This document shows, piece after piece, positions 39,853-48,970 of a DNA stretch of 58,435 nt. The first letter of the stretch is position 1. Every line of letters starts with the position of its first letter. Location: contig VBDU01000077.1 in NCBI GenBank assembly GCA_005883625.1, forward strand, positions 1 to 58,435. The letters run 5' to 3'. The notes under the pieces were generated by a model, which searched no databases, was not told the origin of the DNA, and saw nothing but the letters and a program-made list of their open reading frames with translations. This stretch comes from Chloroflexota bacterium. Lineage in GTDB: Bacteria; Chloroflexota; Limnocylindria; P2-11E. The position numbers were made by a program, and so were the translations under genes.

Positions 39853-41078
39853 GGGACGCCTGCTTCGAGGGCCTTCGCGATGTCGTCGAGGAAACGCGCG
39901 GCCGCCGCGCCGTCAGCGACCCGGTGATCGACCGAGAGCGTGAGCGTCGCGACCGGCCTCACGACGGCCTGCCCGGCCTGCGCGATCACGCGGTCGCTCA
40001 CCCGCCCGACCGCGAGGATCGCGGCCTCGGGCGGATTGACGATCGCGGTGAAACGATCGACGCCCATCGTCCCGAGGTTCGAGACGCTGAACACGCCGCC
40101 GGTCAGCTCCTCGGCCGTGAGCTTTCCCGCGTGCGCGTGCTGCTCGAGGCGCTCTCGCTCCTTCGCGAGCGCGGCGAGGTCCTTCCTGTCGGCGTCGCGC
40201 ACCACCGGGACGAGCAGGCCGTCCTCGACCGCCACCGCGATGCCGACGTGCACGCCATCCTCGCGCACGAGCGTGCCGCCGTCGAAGCGCGCGCGGAACC
40301 GCGGATGCGCGGCAAGTGCCTTCGCGGCCGCCGCGACGATGGCGTCGGTGTACGACGCGCCTGCCTTCTTGCGCGCCGCGTTCGCGCTCGTCATGTCGAC
40401 GTCCCGCGAGACGGAGAACTGCGGGGCCTCGCGCCACGACCGGCTCATGCGCTCCGCGATGGCTTTGCGCATGCGCGAGAGCGGCTCACGGTGTTCGCCG
40501 TCCGCGCTGCCCGAAGGGCCGGGCGCGGCCTGCGCCGCTCCCTCGACATCCTCCAACGTCACCCGGCCGCCGGGACCGGTGCCCGCGACCCGCGCGATGT
40601 CGACGCCCAGCTCCTGCGCCCGCTTGCGCGCGGCGGGCGACGACCGGACGCGCTCGCCGTCGGGCGGTGAGGACGACATGGAGGAAGAGCCAAGCGACGG
40701 CGGCACCGAGGGCCCCCGCGCGCCGGGGGCGCCCAGCCCGGCCGAGGGCTGGGCTCCGGCGCGTTGAGAGGGTTTCGGCGCCGGAGCCGCAATCGGAGAC
40801 GTGGCGGCCGGGACGTCAGCCGGCAGCGGCTCGTCCGCCATCGTCGTGATCAGCGCGATGACGGAGGCGACGGGAGCGGAGGCGTCGGCGGCGACGAGGA
40901 TACGGCGCAGCGTCCCGGCGACGGGTGCCTCCACCTCCATGGTCGCCTTGTCCGTCTCGACCTCGAAGAGGATCTCGCCCTGCCGGACACGGTCACCCTC
41001 GCGCTTGCGCCAGGCGACGATGCGGCCCTCGTCCATCGTGAGCCCGAGCTTGGGAAGGATGACGCGCGTGACGCTCAG
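39849..41078 (-). CDS. dihydrolipoamide acyltransferase E2 (acetoin/pyruvate type), CTG start
   Basis: 409 residues: lipoyl domain with K44 in [14 protein letters not shown], Pro/Ser linker, peripheral-subunit-binding domain [20 protein letters not shown], and catalytic domain ending [20 protein letters not shown]. The first in-frame ATG (41036) lies in the middle of the lipoyl domain and would delete the strand [15 protein letters not shown] at 41078 begins [10 protein letters not shown] and overlaps the E1beta stop as CTGA. Together with the adjacent E1alpha/E1beta it forms a complete E1-E2 set. No E3 (lipoamide dehydrogenase) is in the window. Confidence 0.94.
   Translation of the reverse strand: MSVTRVILPKLGLTMDEGRIVAWRKREGDRVRQGEILFEVETDKATMEVEAPVAGTLRRILVAADASAPVASVIALITTMADEPLPADVPAATSPIAAPAPKPSQRAGAQPSAGLGAPGARGPSVPPSLGSSSMSSSPPDGERVRSSPAARKRAQELGVDIARVAGTGPGGRVTLEDVEGAAQAAPGPSGSADGEHREPLSRMRKAIAERMSRSWREAPQFSVSRDVDMTSANAARKKAGASYTDAIVAAAAKALAAHPRFRARFDGGTLVREDGVHVGIAVAVEDGLLVPVVRDADRKDLAALAKERERLEQHAHAGKLTAEELTGGVFSVSNLGTMGVDRFTAIVNPPEAAILAVGRVSDRVIAQAGQAVVRPVATLTLSVDHRVADGAAAARFLDDIAKALEAGVP
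40702..40781. repeat. 80-bp GC-rich element, copy 2 (inside E2 linker)
   Basis: 71 of 80 bases match 9411-9490. On the minus strand it is read in the same frame as copy 1 and encodes [20 protein letters not shown] in the linker between the lipoyl and subunit-binding domains. Confidence 0.75.
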
Positions 41079-41992
41079 CTCGCGAGCTCCTTCGCCGCGC
41101 GGTCGAACGCCTCCTCCACGATGAGCGAGACGATCTCCGCGCCGTATCCGGCCCGCTTGATCGCCTCGTGGACGACGAGCGCGCGATGCGTCTTCCGGAT
41201 CGACGCGAGGATCGTCTCCTTGTCCAGTGGCACGAGCGTCCGAAGATCCAGGACCTCCGCCTCGATGCCTTCGGCCGCCAGGTTGTCAGCTGCCTCGAGC
41301 GCAAAGACCACCTCGCGCGACCAGGTCACGATCGTCAGGTCGCGGCCCTGCCGCTTCACGTCGGCGGTCCCGAGCGGCAGGAGGTGCTCCCCCACCGGGA
41401 CGTCGCCCTTCGTTCGGTAGAGCAGCTTGTGCTCGAGGAAGATCACCGGATTGTCGTCGCGGATCGCCGACGCGAGGAGGCCCTTCGCGTCGGCGGGGGT
41501 CGCCGGCATCACCAGCTTCAGCCCGGCGACGTGCGCGAACCACGCTTCGAGCGACTTCGAGTGCTGCGCCGCGTTCCCGCGACCCGAGCCGCCCTGCGTG
41601 CGGAGGACCATCGGGACTCGGGCCTGGCCGCCGAACATGAACCGGTTCTGCGCGGCCTGGTTCACGACCTGATCCATGGCGAGCCCGGCGAAATCGACGT
41701 ACATGAGCTCGACGACCGGCCGCAGCCCCGTGAGCGCCGCGCCGACCGCCGCCCCGACGATGCCGATCTCGCTGATCGGCGTGTTGCGGATGCGCTTCGG
41801 TCCGAACTCGTCGAGCAGGCCCTTCGTCACGCCAAAGGCGCCGCCGTGCTGCGCGATGTCCTCGCCGAAGACGAGGACGTTCGGGTCGCGCCGCATCTCC
41901 AGGCGCAGCGCGTCGCCGAGCGCCTCGGCGTAGAACATCTCGCGGGTCGCCGGCTTCTCCCCCTCGGCTCGTACGGCCGGCTGCACGCTCAC
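41075..41992 (-). CDS. 2-oxoacid/acetoin dehydrogenase E1 beta subunit (AcoB-like)
   Basis: 305 residues. [79 protein letters not shown] and [16 protein letters not shown] are standard for the beta subunit of acetoin or pyruvate E1. Together with the alpha subunit it decarboxylates or cleaves the substrate on thiamine diphosphate. GTG at 41992 overlaps the SRPBCC stop as GTGA. The SRPBCC gene separates it from E1alpha, an unusual order. Confidence 0.93.
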   Translation of the reverse strand: MSVQPAVRAEGEKPATREMFYAEALGDALRLEMRRDPNVLVFGEDIAQHGGAFGVTKGLLDEFGPKRIRNTPISEIGIVGAAVGAALTGLRPVVELMYVDFAGLAMDQVVNQAAQNRFMFGGQARVPMVLRTQGGSGRGNAAQHSKSLEAWFAHVAGLKLVMPATPADAKGLLASAIRDDNPVIFLEHKLLYRTKGDVPVGEHLLPLGTADVKRQGRDLTIVTWSREVVFALEAADNLAAEGIEAEVLDLRTLVPLDKETILASIRKTHRALVVHEAIKRAGYGAEIVSLIVEEAFDRAAKELAS

Positions 41993-42513
41993 GAGACGGG
42001 GCTCCTGGCCCCTTCCCGCTCGGCGGCTGCGAGGAGCTCGCTGAAGCCGCGCCGCATCGCCCGCGCGCTGATGAGCGCGTCGTAGGCGCGCCACGCGAGC
42101 GACGACCAGAACGAGGCCGTGACGTAGCGCTCGACCTCGACCTCGTAGGTAACGAGCGTCCCGTCGCCGTCGGAGCGGTAGGAATAGCGCTCGGTCTGGC
42201 GCGCGCGCCGGGCTGGGCCACGCTCGAAGTTCACGTATGCCTCGACCACATAGACGTCTGGTCGCCGCGCCTCGAGCACGCGAGCGGTGAACGTCCAGGG
42301 AACACCCCGCGTCGCACCGCGGCCGGTGAAGCCGGCGCCTTCCATCGCGAGACCCTCGGGTGCTTCGATGCGCTGCACCTCCAGGCCCTTTGGATGGACG
42401 TGCCAGGTGAGGCAGCCCCTGGGGTCCGCGAAGAGGTCGAAGAGGACGGGGGCTGGGAGGATCGATCGTCTCGTCACGCCCGCGCGCAACATGGGCGTTT
42501 TCTCAGCCGGCAT
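41989..42513 (-). CDS. SRPBCC (START-like) ligand-binding protein
   Basis: 174 residues. The helix-grip fold is indicated by [20 protein letters not shown] near the N-terminus, alternating strands [20 protein letters not shown] and [19 protein letters not shown], and a long C-terminal helix. Such proteins bind hydrophobic small molecules. ATG at 42513 overlaps the E1alpha stop by 11 bp; ATG at 42492 is an equally good start. It is wedged between the alpha and beta genes of the E1 enzyme. Confidence 0.82.
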   Translation of the reverse strand: MPAEKTPMLRAGVTRRSILPAPVLFDLFADPRGCLTWHVHPKGLEVQRIEAPEGLAMEGAGFTGRGATRGVPWTFTARVLEARRPDVYVVEAYVNFERGPARRARQTERYSYRSDGDGTLVTYEVEVERYVTASFWSSLAWRAYDALISARAMRRGFSELLAAAEREGARSPVS

Positions 42514-43471
42514 AGACGTCCTCCGGCAGCCGGATCGGCGACGCGGGCTCGCCGGCCTCCGCGAACGCGACCCCCTTCTCGATCTCGGCGTCGACCTCCC
42601 GGTCCACGCGTGCGAGGTCGGCCTCGGACGCGAGCCTGTCCGTCGTGAGCCAGGTCCGCGCGATCACGAGCGGGTCGCGCTTGGCGCGCCAGTCCTCGAT
42701 CTCGTCCTTCGTCCGGTAGACCTGCGGGTCGCCGTAGTAGTGGCCCTCGTAGCGGTACGTCTCCGCGACGATGAACGTCGGCCCGAGGCCCGATCGCGCG
42801 CGCGCGACGGCGTCCGCCGCGACACGATAGGTCTCGCGGACGTCCTGCCCGTTCACGCGGACCCCCGGCATCCCGTAGCCGGCCGCGCGGAGAGAGATGT
42901 CCTCGACCGCGAACGCGTCCTTCACGGGGTTCGTCTCGGCGTACTGGTTGTTCTCGCACACGAAGAGGACGGGCAGCTTCCAGATCGCGGCGAGGTTCAT
43001 CGACTCGTGCAGGGTCCCCTGGTTCGCGCCGCCGTCGCCGAAGAACGACACCGCGACGCGGTCGCTTCCGGTATACGTCGCGGTCAGCGCCGCGCCGGTC
43101 GCGATGGGGATCCCCCCGCCGACGATGCCGTTCGCCCCGAGGTTCCCCTTCGACGTGTCCGCGATGTGCATTGAGCCCCCGCGGCCCCGGCAGTACCCGG
43201 TCTCGCGGCCGAGGAGCTCCGCGAACATCCGCCCGACGTCGGCGCCTTTGGCGATGCAGTGCCCGTGTCCCCTGTGCGTAGAGGTTATCCAGTCGTCGTC
43301 GCGCAGGTGCGCGCAGACGCCCACGGCGACGCCCTCCTGCCCGGCGTAGCTGTGGATCGTCCCCCAGATCTTGTTCTCGCCGAAGAGCTGCACGGCACGA
43401 GCTTCGAACTGGCGGATGGTCCGCATCACGCGATAGAGCTCGAGCGCCGTCGCGCGATCGAGCGCGCTCAC
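42503..43471 (-). CDS. 2-oxoacid/acetoin dehydrogenase E1 alpha subunit (AcoA-like)
   Basis: 322 residues. RTIRQFEARAVQLFGENKIW, DDWITSTHRGHGHCIAKGAD, GRGGSMHIADTSKGNLGANG and the thiamine diphosphate motif SFFGDGGANQGTLHESMN are all present, with ENNQYAETNPV giving the end of the motif. The GRGGSMHI...GANGIVGGG block is typical of acetoin dehydrogenase and pyruvate dehydrogenase alpha subunits. GTG at 43471 overlaps the upstream stop as GTGA. It could also supply an alpha chain for the orphan E1beta at 9.8 kb. Confidence 0.94.
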   Translation of the reverse strand: MSALDRATALELYRVMRTIRQFEARAVQLFGENKIWGTIHSYAGQEGVAVGVCAHLRDDDWITSTHRGHGHCIAKGADVGRMFAELLGRETGYCRGRGGSMHIADTSKGNLGANGIVGGGIPIATGAALTATYTGSDRVAVSFFGDGGANQGTLHESMNLAAIWKLPVLFVCENNQYAETNPVKDAFAVEDISLRAAGYGMPGVRVNGQDVRETYRVAADAVARARSGLGPTFIVAETYRYEGHYYGDPQVYRTKDEIEDWRAKRDPLVIARTWLTTDRLASEADLARVDREVDAEIEKGVAFAEAGEPASPIRLPEDVYAG

Positions 43472-44529
43472 GGCTGCAGCATCACGCGGATCGCCCCCTC
43501 GCGGCGCTCCGTGAAGGTGCGCCACGCCTCCTCGAAGACGACGAGCGGGAAGCGGTGCGTGATGAGGCGCGCGACGTCGACCTTCTTCTGGGCGAGGAGC
43601 TCGAGCCCTCGGGAGGAGACACCCTTCGGGTTCGCGAGGGAGCCGAGGACGTCGAGGTTGCCGCGGACGATCGTGGAGAGATCGACCCCGGAGAGCTCGA
43701 CGCCGGCGCCGGTCGAGCCGCCGAGCACGACGCGGCCGCCGCGGCGCGCCATCGCGATCGCCTGCCGTGCGGCCTCGGCGGTGCCCGCGAACTCCACCAC
43801 CAGATCCGCGGTGCCCGTGAGCCGGGCGGCCTCCGCGCTGTCCACGACCTCGTCCGCGAGGTCCTTCGCGCGCCTGAGCCGCTCGCCGCGGCCGACGAGC
43901 GTGACGCGCCCGGCCCCGAGCGCCCGGGCGAGCTGCGCGGCGCAGAGGCCGATCGCGCCCGAGCCGATGAGGACGACGTGCTCCCCGCCGGCGAGCCGTC
44001 CGCGCTCGAGCGACCAGAGGGCGACGCCGAGGTTGTCGGTCCACGCGCCTTCCTCGAAGGACACGCCGTCGGGCAGCACGTGCAGGGCGGCCACGGGCAC
44101 GAGTGCGTACTCGGCGAGGCCGCCCGCGATCGTGAAGCCGATGTGCGCGTGTCCGGTCTCGCGCTTGCCGTAGTTCAGGCAGAGGGTGTACATGCCCTCA
44201 CGGCAGCGGTCGCACGTCCCGCAGCCGACGTGCACCTCGACGCCGACCCGCGTGCCCGCCGGCCAGTCACCGGTCTCGCTGAGGACGATCTCCCCGGCGA
44301 ATTCGTGCCCCGGCACGTGAGGGAAGCGCGTCATCGGGAACTTGCCGGCGAGGATCTTCTGGTCGGTCGCGCACACCATCGACGCGCGCACGCGGACGAG
44401 CGCATGCCCGGCCTCGAGCTGCGGCGTGGGCACGTTGTCGACCGCGACCTCGTTCGGCGCGCGAAAGACGACCGCGCGCATCGTCGTCGGGATCACGAGC
44501 GCCGAACCGCGGCGGAGCATCGTCCTCAT
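43468..44529 (-). CDS. zinc-dependent alcohol dehydrogenase (MDR), second of the operon
   Basis: 353 residues (337 from the later ATG at 44481, which gives the standard MRAVVFRAPNEVAVD start). Zinc ligands are in SMVCATDQKILAGKFPMTRF and HVPGHEFAGEIV. Structural zinc is in CGTCDRCREGMYTLC. The NAD(P) loop is IGSGAIGLCAAQLARALGAG. It is threonine/sorbitol/butanediol dehydrogenase-like. GGAG precedes the ATG at 44529. It is followed by E1alpha. Confidence 0.92.
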   Translation of the reverse strand: MRTMLRRGSALVIPTTMRAVVFRAPNEVAVDNVPTPQLEAGHALVRVRASMVCATDQKILAGKFPMTRFPHVPGHEFAGEIVLSETGDWPAGTRVGVEVHVGCGTCDRCREGMYTLCLNYGKRETGHAHIGFTIAGGLAEYALVPVAALHVLPDGVSFEEGAWTDNLGVALWSLERGRLAGGEHVVLIGSGAIGLCAAQLARALGAGRVTLVGRGERLRRAKDLADEVVDSAEAARLTGTADLVVEFAGTAEAARQAIAMARRGGRVVLGGSTGAGVELSGVDLSTIVRGNLDVLGSLANPKGVSSRGLELLAQKKVDVARLITHRFPLVVFEEAWRTFTERREGAIRVMLQP

Positions 44530-44542
44530 GGCTGGAGCTCCC

Positions 44543-45592
44543 TCATGGTTCCACGATCACTTTGAGGGCGCCATCGACCCGTTCGTTGAACGTGCGCAGG
44601 GCCTCGCCGAACTGCGACAGCTTGAAGTGGTGCGTGATGAGCTTCGCCGCCGGGATGCGGCCGTCGGCGATGAGCGGGATGACCTCTTCCATCGTGCTCC
44701 GGTTCGCGCGCACTCCGTAGAGATCGATCTCTTCGAGGACGATCTTCTGGAAGTCGATCGTCGCGGGCTCCTTCGGGATCCCGGTGAAGGCGACGCGGCC
44801 GCCCTTGCGGACCATCTGGATCGACTGGCGCACCGAGTCCTTCGTGCCGGCGGAATCGACGGCGACGTCCGCGCCGAGGCCGCCGGTCCGCTCGCGCACG
44901 GTCGCGACCGCGTCGCCGTCGTGGTAGTCGACCGTCTCGAACCCGAGCGCCTGAGCGCGGTCGAGCCGCTTCCCGCCGCCCACGACGATGACGCGCGCCG
45001 CGCCGAGGGTCTTCGCGCATATCGCGGTGAGCAGGCCCATGCCGCCCGAGCCGACCGCGACGAAGACGTCACCGGGCTCGATGCCCGGCCGCTTCACCGA
45101 GTGGAGCGCGATCGACGCGGTGTCGCAGAGCGCGGCGACGTCGTACGGCATCCCGTCCGGGATGCGGAAGACGCTCTTGATCGTCTGGATGACGTATTCG
45201 GCGTACGCACCCTGCGTGTAGTGCCCGTATTGCCGGTGCCCCAGCTCCTCGCGGCCGTAGTTGAGGCACAGGTTGTAGCGTCCGGTCCGGCACATTCGGC
45301 AATAGCCGCAGCCCGAGTGCGACGTGCCCGCGACGCGCGTGCCGGGCGCGAATCCGAACTCGCACGCGACCTTCCCCGCTTCGAGGACCTCGCCTGACCA
45401 CTCGTGGCCGGGGATGAACGGGTACGCCTTCGGCCAGCGGCCCTGGAACGTGCCTTCGATGATCTCGGCGTCCGTGCCGCAGATGGCGATCGCCTTCACC
45501 CGGCACAGGACCTCGTTCTCACGGACCGGCCCGGGCTTGGTGACGTCGGTGACCTCGAACTGGTGGGGCGCGGTGAGGACGAGGGCTTGCAT
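44543..45592 (-). CDS. zinc-dependent alcohol dehydrogenase (MDR), first of the operon
   Basis: 349 residues. Catalytic zinc: AIAICGTDAEIIEGTFQGRW and IPGHEWSGEVLEAG. Structural zinc: CGYCRMCRTGRYNLC. Nucleotide loop: AVGSGGMGLLTAICAKTLGA. Like its neighbour it resembles L-threonine 3-dehydrogenase or butanediol dehydrogenase; the two share LNYGxxExGH after the structural zinc site, which suggests a duplication. The ATG at 45592 directly follows the TAG of the cyclase gene. Confidence 0.92.
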   Translation of the reverse strand: MQALVLTAPHQFEVTDVTKPGPVRENEVLCRVKAIAICGTDAEIIEGTFQGRWPKAYPFIPGHEWSGEVLEAGKVACEFGFAPGTRVAGTSHSGCGYCRMCRTGRYNLCLNYGREELGHRQYGHYTQGAYAEYVIQTIKSVFRIPDGMPYDVAALCDTASIALHSVKRPGIEPGDVFVAVGSGGMGLLTAICAKTLGAARVIVVGGGKRLDRAQALGFETVDYHDGDAVATVRERTGGLGADVAVDSAGTKDSVRQSIQMVRKGGRVAFTGIPKEPATIDFQKIVLEEIDLYGVRANRSTMEEVIPLIADGRIPAAKLITHHFKLSQFGEALRTFNERVDGALKVIVEP

Positions 45593-46357
45593 CTACGAAT
45601 CGAGGAACGCCGCGACGCGGCAGATGCAGCCCTCGCCACCGATCCACCGCCAGGGGAACGCGCCGACGGTCACGCGCCGGCCGGCCACCTCGCTGAGCTC
45701 GCCGCCGAGGTTCTCGAGCATCGGGACGTTCGCCTTCGCCATGTGGGAGTGGACGTGCTCGAAGTCCTTCATCGGGAGCGATTCGTCGATCGGCTTCCCG
45801 GTCTGCTCCTCGTATTCCTTCACGAGGTCGGGGCGGAAGTAGCGCACGCGGACGTACAGCGAGTGGTCCATCGAGGCGAGGTCGCCGCCGAACCACTTGA
45901 TCTTGCGGTCGATGAGGTAGTCGCAGACCTCGGGCATGGGACCGGGATGGCGGTCGAAGTACGTGACGTCGTCGCGTGTCGGCTTCGTCCAGTTGTACCG
46001 GTCCCAGCCGGTGTAGAGGATGACGATGTCGCCCTGGCGGATCTCCTCGCCCTTCGGAAGGCAGCCGAGCACGTCTTTCAGCGAGTAATACGACCAGGGC
46101 TTCGTGATCGGTCGCAGGTCGACCACGAGGGCGCTGCCGTACAGCTCGGAGAGCGGGATCTCACCCAGGTGTTTGCCGGTCGGCCAGTAGTGGATGGGCG
46201 CGTCGATGTGCGTGCCCGTGTGCATGTTCGTGCGCACGAGCACCGTGCTCTTGCCGTCCCGGTGGTGGGTCGTGATGTCGGTCACCTGGATCGCCTCGAA
46301 CTGGGGCCAGGTCGGCATCCGGTCGCCCCACGGCTGGGTGAGATCCACGATCCGCAC
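45593..46357 (-). CDS. cyclase family protein (kynurenine formamidase-like)
   Basis: 254 residues. The metal motif is NMHTGTHIDAPIHYWPTGKH (HxGTHxDxPxH). DIVILYTGWDRYNW, PGPMPEVCDYLIDRKIKWFG and GGDLASMDHSLY follow. It hydrolyses formamide or lactone-type bonds in characterised relatives; the substrate here is unknown. GTG at 46357 shares one base with the SBP stop (TAGTG). Between transporter and dehydrogenases, it is a good candidate for the first intracellular step on an imported compound. Confidence 0.92.
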   Translation of the reverse strand: MRIVDLTQPWGDRMPTWPQFEAIQVTDITTHHRDGKSTVLVRTNMHTGTHIDAPIHYWPTGKHLGEIPLSELYGSALVVDLRPITKPWSYYSLKDVLGCLPKGEEIRQGDIVILYTGWDRYNWTKPTRDDVTYFDRHPGPMPEVCDYLIDRKIKWFGGDLASMDHSLYVRVRYFRPDLVKEYEEQTGKPIDESLPMKDFEHVHSHMAKANVPMLENLGGELSEVAGRRVTVGAFPWRWIGGEGCICRVAAFLDS

Positions 46358-47337
46358 TAGTACGGGAAGTCCTTCACCCCGCCGAGCTGCGCGATGACCT
46401 TCTTCACGATCGACAGGTCGGTGACGTCCTCGAACTTCAGGTCCTTGGTGATCTTCCCGAAGTCCTTCTCGCTCTTGATGGTGCCCTCGATGTTCGCCTT
46501 CGGCACGCCCTCGTTCTGCGGCCAGGCCTTCGCCTTCACGAGCAGGTCGAAGGTCGACTCGACGACGTCGCGGTCCGCCTTCGTCTGCTGGACGCCGAGG
46601 TCGACGATCTTCGTCCGGTTCGCCGGGTCGTACATCGCCCGGTTCGCGCGCATGAGGGCGCGGACGATGCATTCGGTCGTCGTCGGGTCGTCCTTGAGCG
46701 TCTGGGTCGGCGCGACGTACACCGCGTACTGGTAGTCCGTGAGGACCTCCCACATGTTCGCAAGGACGGCGATCTGCGGGTTCGCCTTCTGCGCCGTCTT
46801 CACCTGGTCGATGTGGAGGACGGCCGTGTCGGCGTTCCCCGTCGCGAGCGCCTGGACGCGGCCCGCGGTCGTGGTCTGGAGGAACGTGACCTCCTTCGGG
46901 TCGATCCCGGCTTTCCTGAGGATGATCCGCGTCATGACGTCGGCGAAGCCACCCGGCTCCTGGACGCCCATGACCTTGCCGTCGATGACCGGCTCGCTCG
47001 ACGTGCCCGCGAGGTCGATCGCCCCGGAGGCCGAGGCGCGAAGGGAGCCCACGCCGCCCTCGAACCGGATGAGCTCGGCCGTCAGGTTCTCGTCGCGGAA
47101 GTAGCCGAACGCGTCGGCGACGTACGGCGTGAGATGCACGACGTTCGGCGGGGTCACCGGGACGGCGATCGTCACCTTCTTGCTCGCGCAGGTCGCCTTC
47201 GCGGCGGCCGAGGCGCCCGGCGAGGCGGATGCCGCGGGCGACGCGGCGCCTCCGCCCGCTCCACCCCCTCCGCTCGAACACGCCGTGGCGAGCACTGCGA
47301 GGACCAGCCCGAGCGCACCGAGATGACGCTTGCCCAC
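46357..47337 (-). CDS. ABC transporter substrate-binding lipoprotein (SsuA/NMT1-like)
   Basis: 326 residues. Lipoprotein signal LGLVLAVLATACSSGGGG with lipobox LATAC, then an Ala/Ser/Pro spacer and a two-lobe periplasmic-binding domain: VTIAVPVTPPNVVHLTPYV, YFRDENLTAELIRFEGGVGS, LATGNADTAVLHIDQVKTAQ. It belongs to the sulfonate/nitrate/HMP-type class of solute receptors; the ligand is not predictable. GTG at 47337 has the operon's best ribosome site (AGGAGG). Confidence 0.92.
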   Translation of the reverse strand: MGKRHLGALGLVLAVLATACSSGGGGAGGGAASPAASASPGASAAAKATCASKKVTIAVPVTPPNVVHLTPYVADAFGYFRDENLTAELIRFEGGVGSLRASASGAIDLAGTSSEPVIDGKVMGVQEPGGFADVMTRIILRKAGIDPKEVTFLQTTTAGRVQALATGNADTAVLHIDQVKTAQKANPQIAVLANMWEVLTDYQYAVYVAPTQTLKDDPTTTECIVRALMRANRAMYDPANRTKIVDLGVQQTKADRDVVESTFDLLVKAKAWPQNEGVPKANIEGTIKSEKDFGKITKDLKFEDVTDLSIVKKVIAQLGGVKDFPY

Positions 47338-47351
47338 CTTCGCGACCTCCT

Positions 47352-48185
47352 TTATTGCTCGCGTCGCGTCCAAGGCGCGACGCGGCCCTCGATCCATTGC
47401 ACGAGGCCCATGAGGACGATCCCCATCGTGGCGACGACGATGACCGGCACGAACATCCGGTCGATGCGGAAGACGTTCTCGTACACGATGATGAGGTACC
47501 CGAGGCCGACGAGGCCGACCAGGAACTCCGAGACGATCATGCCGATGAGCGCCCGGCCGATCGCGAGCCGGACGCCGGCGAGGAGGAACGGCACGGCCGA
47601 CGGGATGATGACGTCGGTCCAGAGGCGTCGCTCGCTTGTGTTGAACGCCTTCGCGACCTCCAGCAGCCCGCGGTCGACGTTCCGGACGCCCTGCTGCGTG
47701 TTGATGAGGATCGGGAAGATCGCGAAGAGCGCGACCGTCGCGATCCGCGGCGCGTCGCCCTGGAACTTGAACGCGACCGCGATGAGCGGGACGAGCGCGA
47801 CCGAGGGCACCGAGTAGAGCGCGCTTACGAGCGGGTCGATCGCGTTGTAGACGAACCGGTACCGTCCCGAGGCGATCCCGAGCAGGATGCCGAGCGTCAG
47901 CGCGATCACGAGCCCGCCGCTGAACTCGCGGAGGCTCTGGCCCAGCGCCTCCTGGAGCTCGCCATTCGCGATGAGCTCGCCGAAGGCGCGGAAGATGTGC
48001 GTGGGCGGCCGGATGATGAGCGGGTTGAACCGCGGGGCGACGAACTCCCACACCGCGAGGACGAACAGGACCGAGCCGATCCGCACGCCCCAGTCGCCGA
48101 GGTCGAGTCGTAGGCGCCGCCGTCGCGCCGCCGCGAGCGCGCCCGCCCTCGTCCCGGCGGCGCGCTGCGCCTCCCCGACGGTCAC
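47352..48185 (-). CDS. ABC transporter permease (SsuC/TauC-like)
   Basis: 277 residues with about six membrane helices starting near residue 34 (RIGSVLFVLAVWEFVAP). The EAA-type loop AKAFNTSERRLWTDVIIPSA contacts the ATPase. Membrane part of the same importer as the neighbouring receptor and ATPase. GTG at 48185 overlaps the ATPase stop as GTGA. Confidence 0.93.
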   Translation of the reverse strand: MTVGEAQRAAGTRAGALAAARRRRLRLDLGDWGVRIGSVLFVLAVWEFVAPRFNPLIIRPPTHIFRAFGELIANGELQEALGQSLREFSGGLVIALTLGILLGIASGRYRFVYNAIDPLVSALYSVPSVALVPLIAVAFKFQGDAPRIATVALFAIFPILINTQQGVRNVDRGLLEVAKAFNTSERRLWTDVIIPSAVPFLLAGVRLAIGRALIGMIVSEFLVGLVGLGYLIIVYENVFRIDRMFVPVIVVATMGIVLMGLVQWIEGRVAPWTRREQ

Positions 48186-48970
48186 GCCGTGCGCTCCCGA
48201 AGGAGCCGCCAGCAGCGATCGCGCAGCTCGACGAACCGCGGATGCGCGATGACGCTCGCGACGGTCCGGGGCCGCGGGATGTCGACCGAGATCGTCTCGC
48301 GTATCCGCGCGGGCCGCGCGCTGAGCACGACGATGCGGTCGCCGAGCGCGATCGCCTCTTCGATGGAGTGGGTGATGAAGACCATCGTCGCGGGGGCTCT
48401 GCCCCCGCGGACCCCCGTGATTTGCAGGATGCTCAGGAGCTCGTCCTGGAGGATCTCGCGTGTCTGGGCATCGAGCGAGCCGAACGGCTCGTCCATGAGG
48501 AGGATGTCAGGCTCCATCGCGAGCGCGCGGGCGAGCCCGACGCGCTGCTGCATCCCTCCCGAGAGCGTGTGCGGGTACGACCGCTCGAAGCCTTTCAGGC
48601 CGACCAGCTCGACGTAGCGGGTCACCCGCTCCGCGATCTCCTGGCGAGCGACGCCGGCGAGCTCGAGGCCGTAGGCGACGTTGGCCGTCACGCTCTTCCA
48701 CGGCATGAGCCCGAAATGCTGGAAGACCATCGCGACGTTCGAACGGGGTCGCAGCACGACGGAGCCGTCGACGACGATGCGGCCCTCGTCGAGCCCGACG
48801 AGGCCGTGCATGGCCCGGAGCAAGGTCGTCTTCCCGCATCCCGACGGCCCGAGCACGCAGACCGACTCCTGGTCACGGACGGCGAGATCCAGGTCGGCGA
48901 AGACCGTGAGCTCGCCGCCGCCGAACGTCTTGCTGGCGCGCTCGACGACGAGGCGCTCGGCGACCGCCAC
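48182..48970 (-). CDS. ABC transporter ATP-binding protein (SsuB/TauB-like) with palindrome insertion
   Basis: 262 residues. Walker A VLGPSGCGKTTLLRAM, Q-loop VFQHFGLMPW, signature LSGGMQQRVGLARAL, Walker B ILLMDEPFGSLDA, and H-loop VFITHSIEEA. Between ILQI and TMVFITH the chain has an extra GVRGGRAPA that relatives lack (they have about WEETRKTV). It is encoded by the palindrome at 48389-48409. The insertion is in frame and keeps all catalytic motifs. GTG at 48970 shares a base with the LacI stop (TAGTG). Confidence 0.93.
   Translation of the reverse strand: MAVAERLVVERASKTFGGGELTVFADLDLAVRDQESVCVLGPSGCGKTTLLRAMHGLVGLDEGRIVVDGSVVLRPRSNVAMVFQHFGLMPWKSVTANVAYGLELAGVARQEIAERVTRYVELVGLKGFERSYPHTLSGGMQQRVGLARALAMEPDILLMDEPFGSLDAQTREILQDELLSILQITGVRGGRAPATMVFITHSIEEAIALGDRIVVLSARPARIRETISVDIPRPRTVASVIAHPRFVELRDRCWRLLRERTA
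48389..48409. repeat. perfect GC palindrome inserted in the ATPase gene
   Basis: CGCGGGGGC-TCT-GCCCCCGCG, a 9-bp perfect stem with a 3-nt loop, followed by GACCCCCGTGA. The core GGGGGCTCTGCCCCC is identical to 27688-27702 (reverse strand) and all but one base to 20796-20810. It encodes an extra surface loop of the ABC protein. Confidence 0.75.

Noticed and set aside
47246..47285. Gly/Ala/Ser/Pro-rich stretch after the binding-protein lipobox as another GC palindrome
   Set aside because: It has no inverted symmetry; it is a normal lipoprotein spacer.
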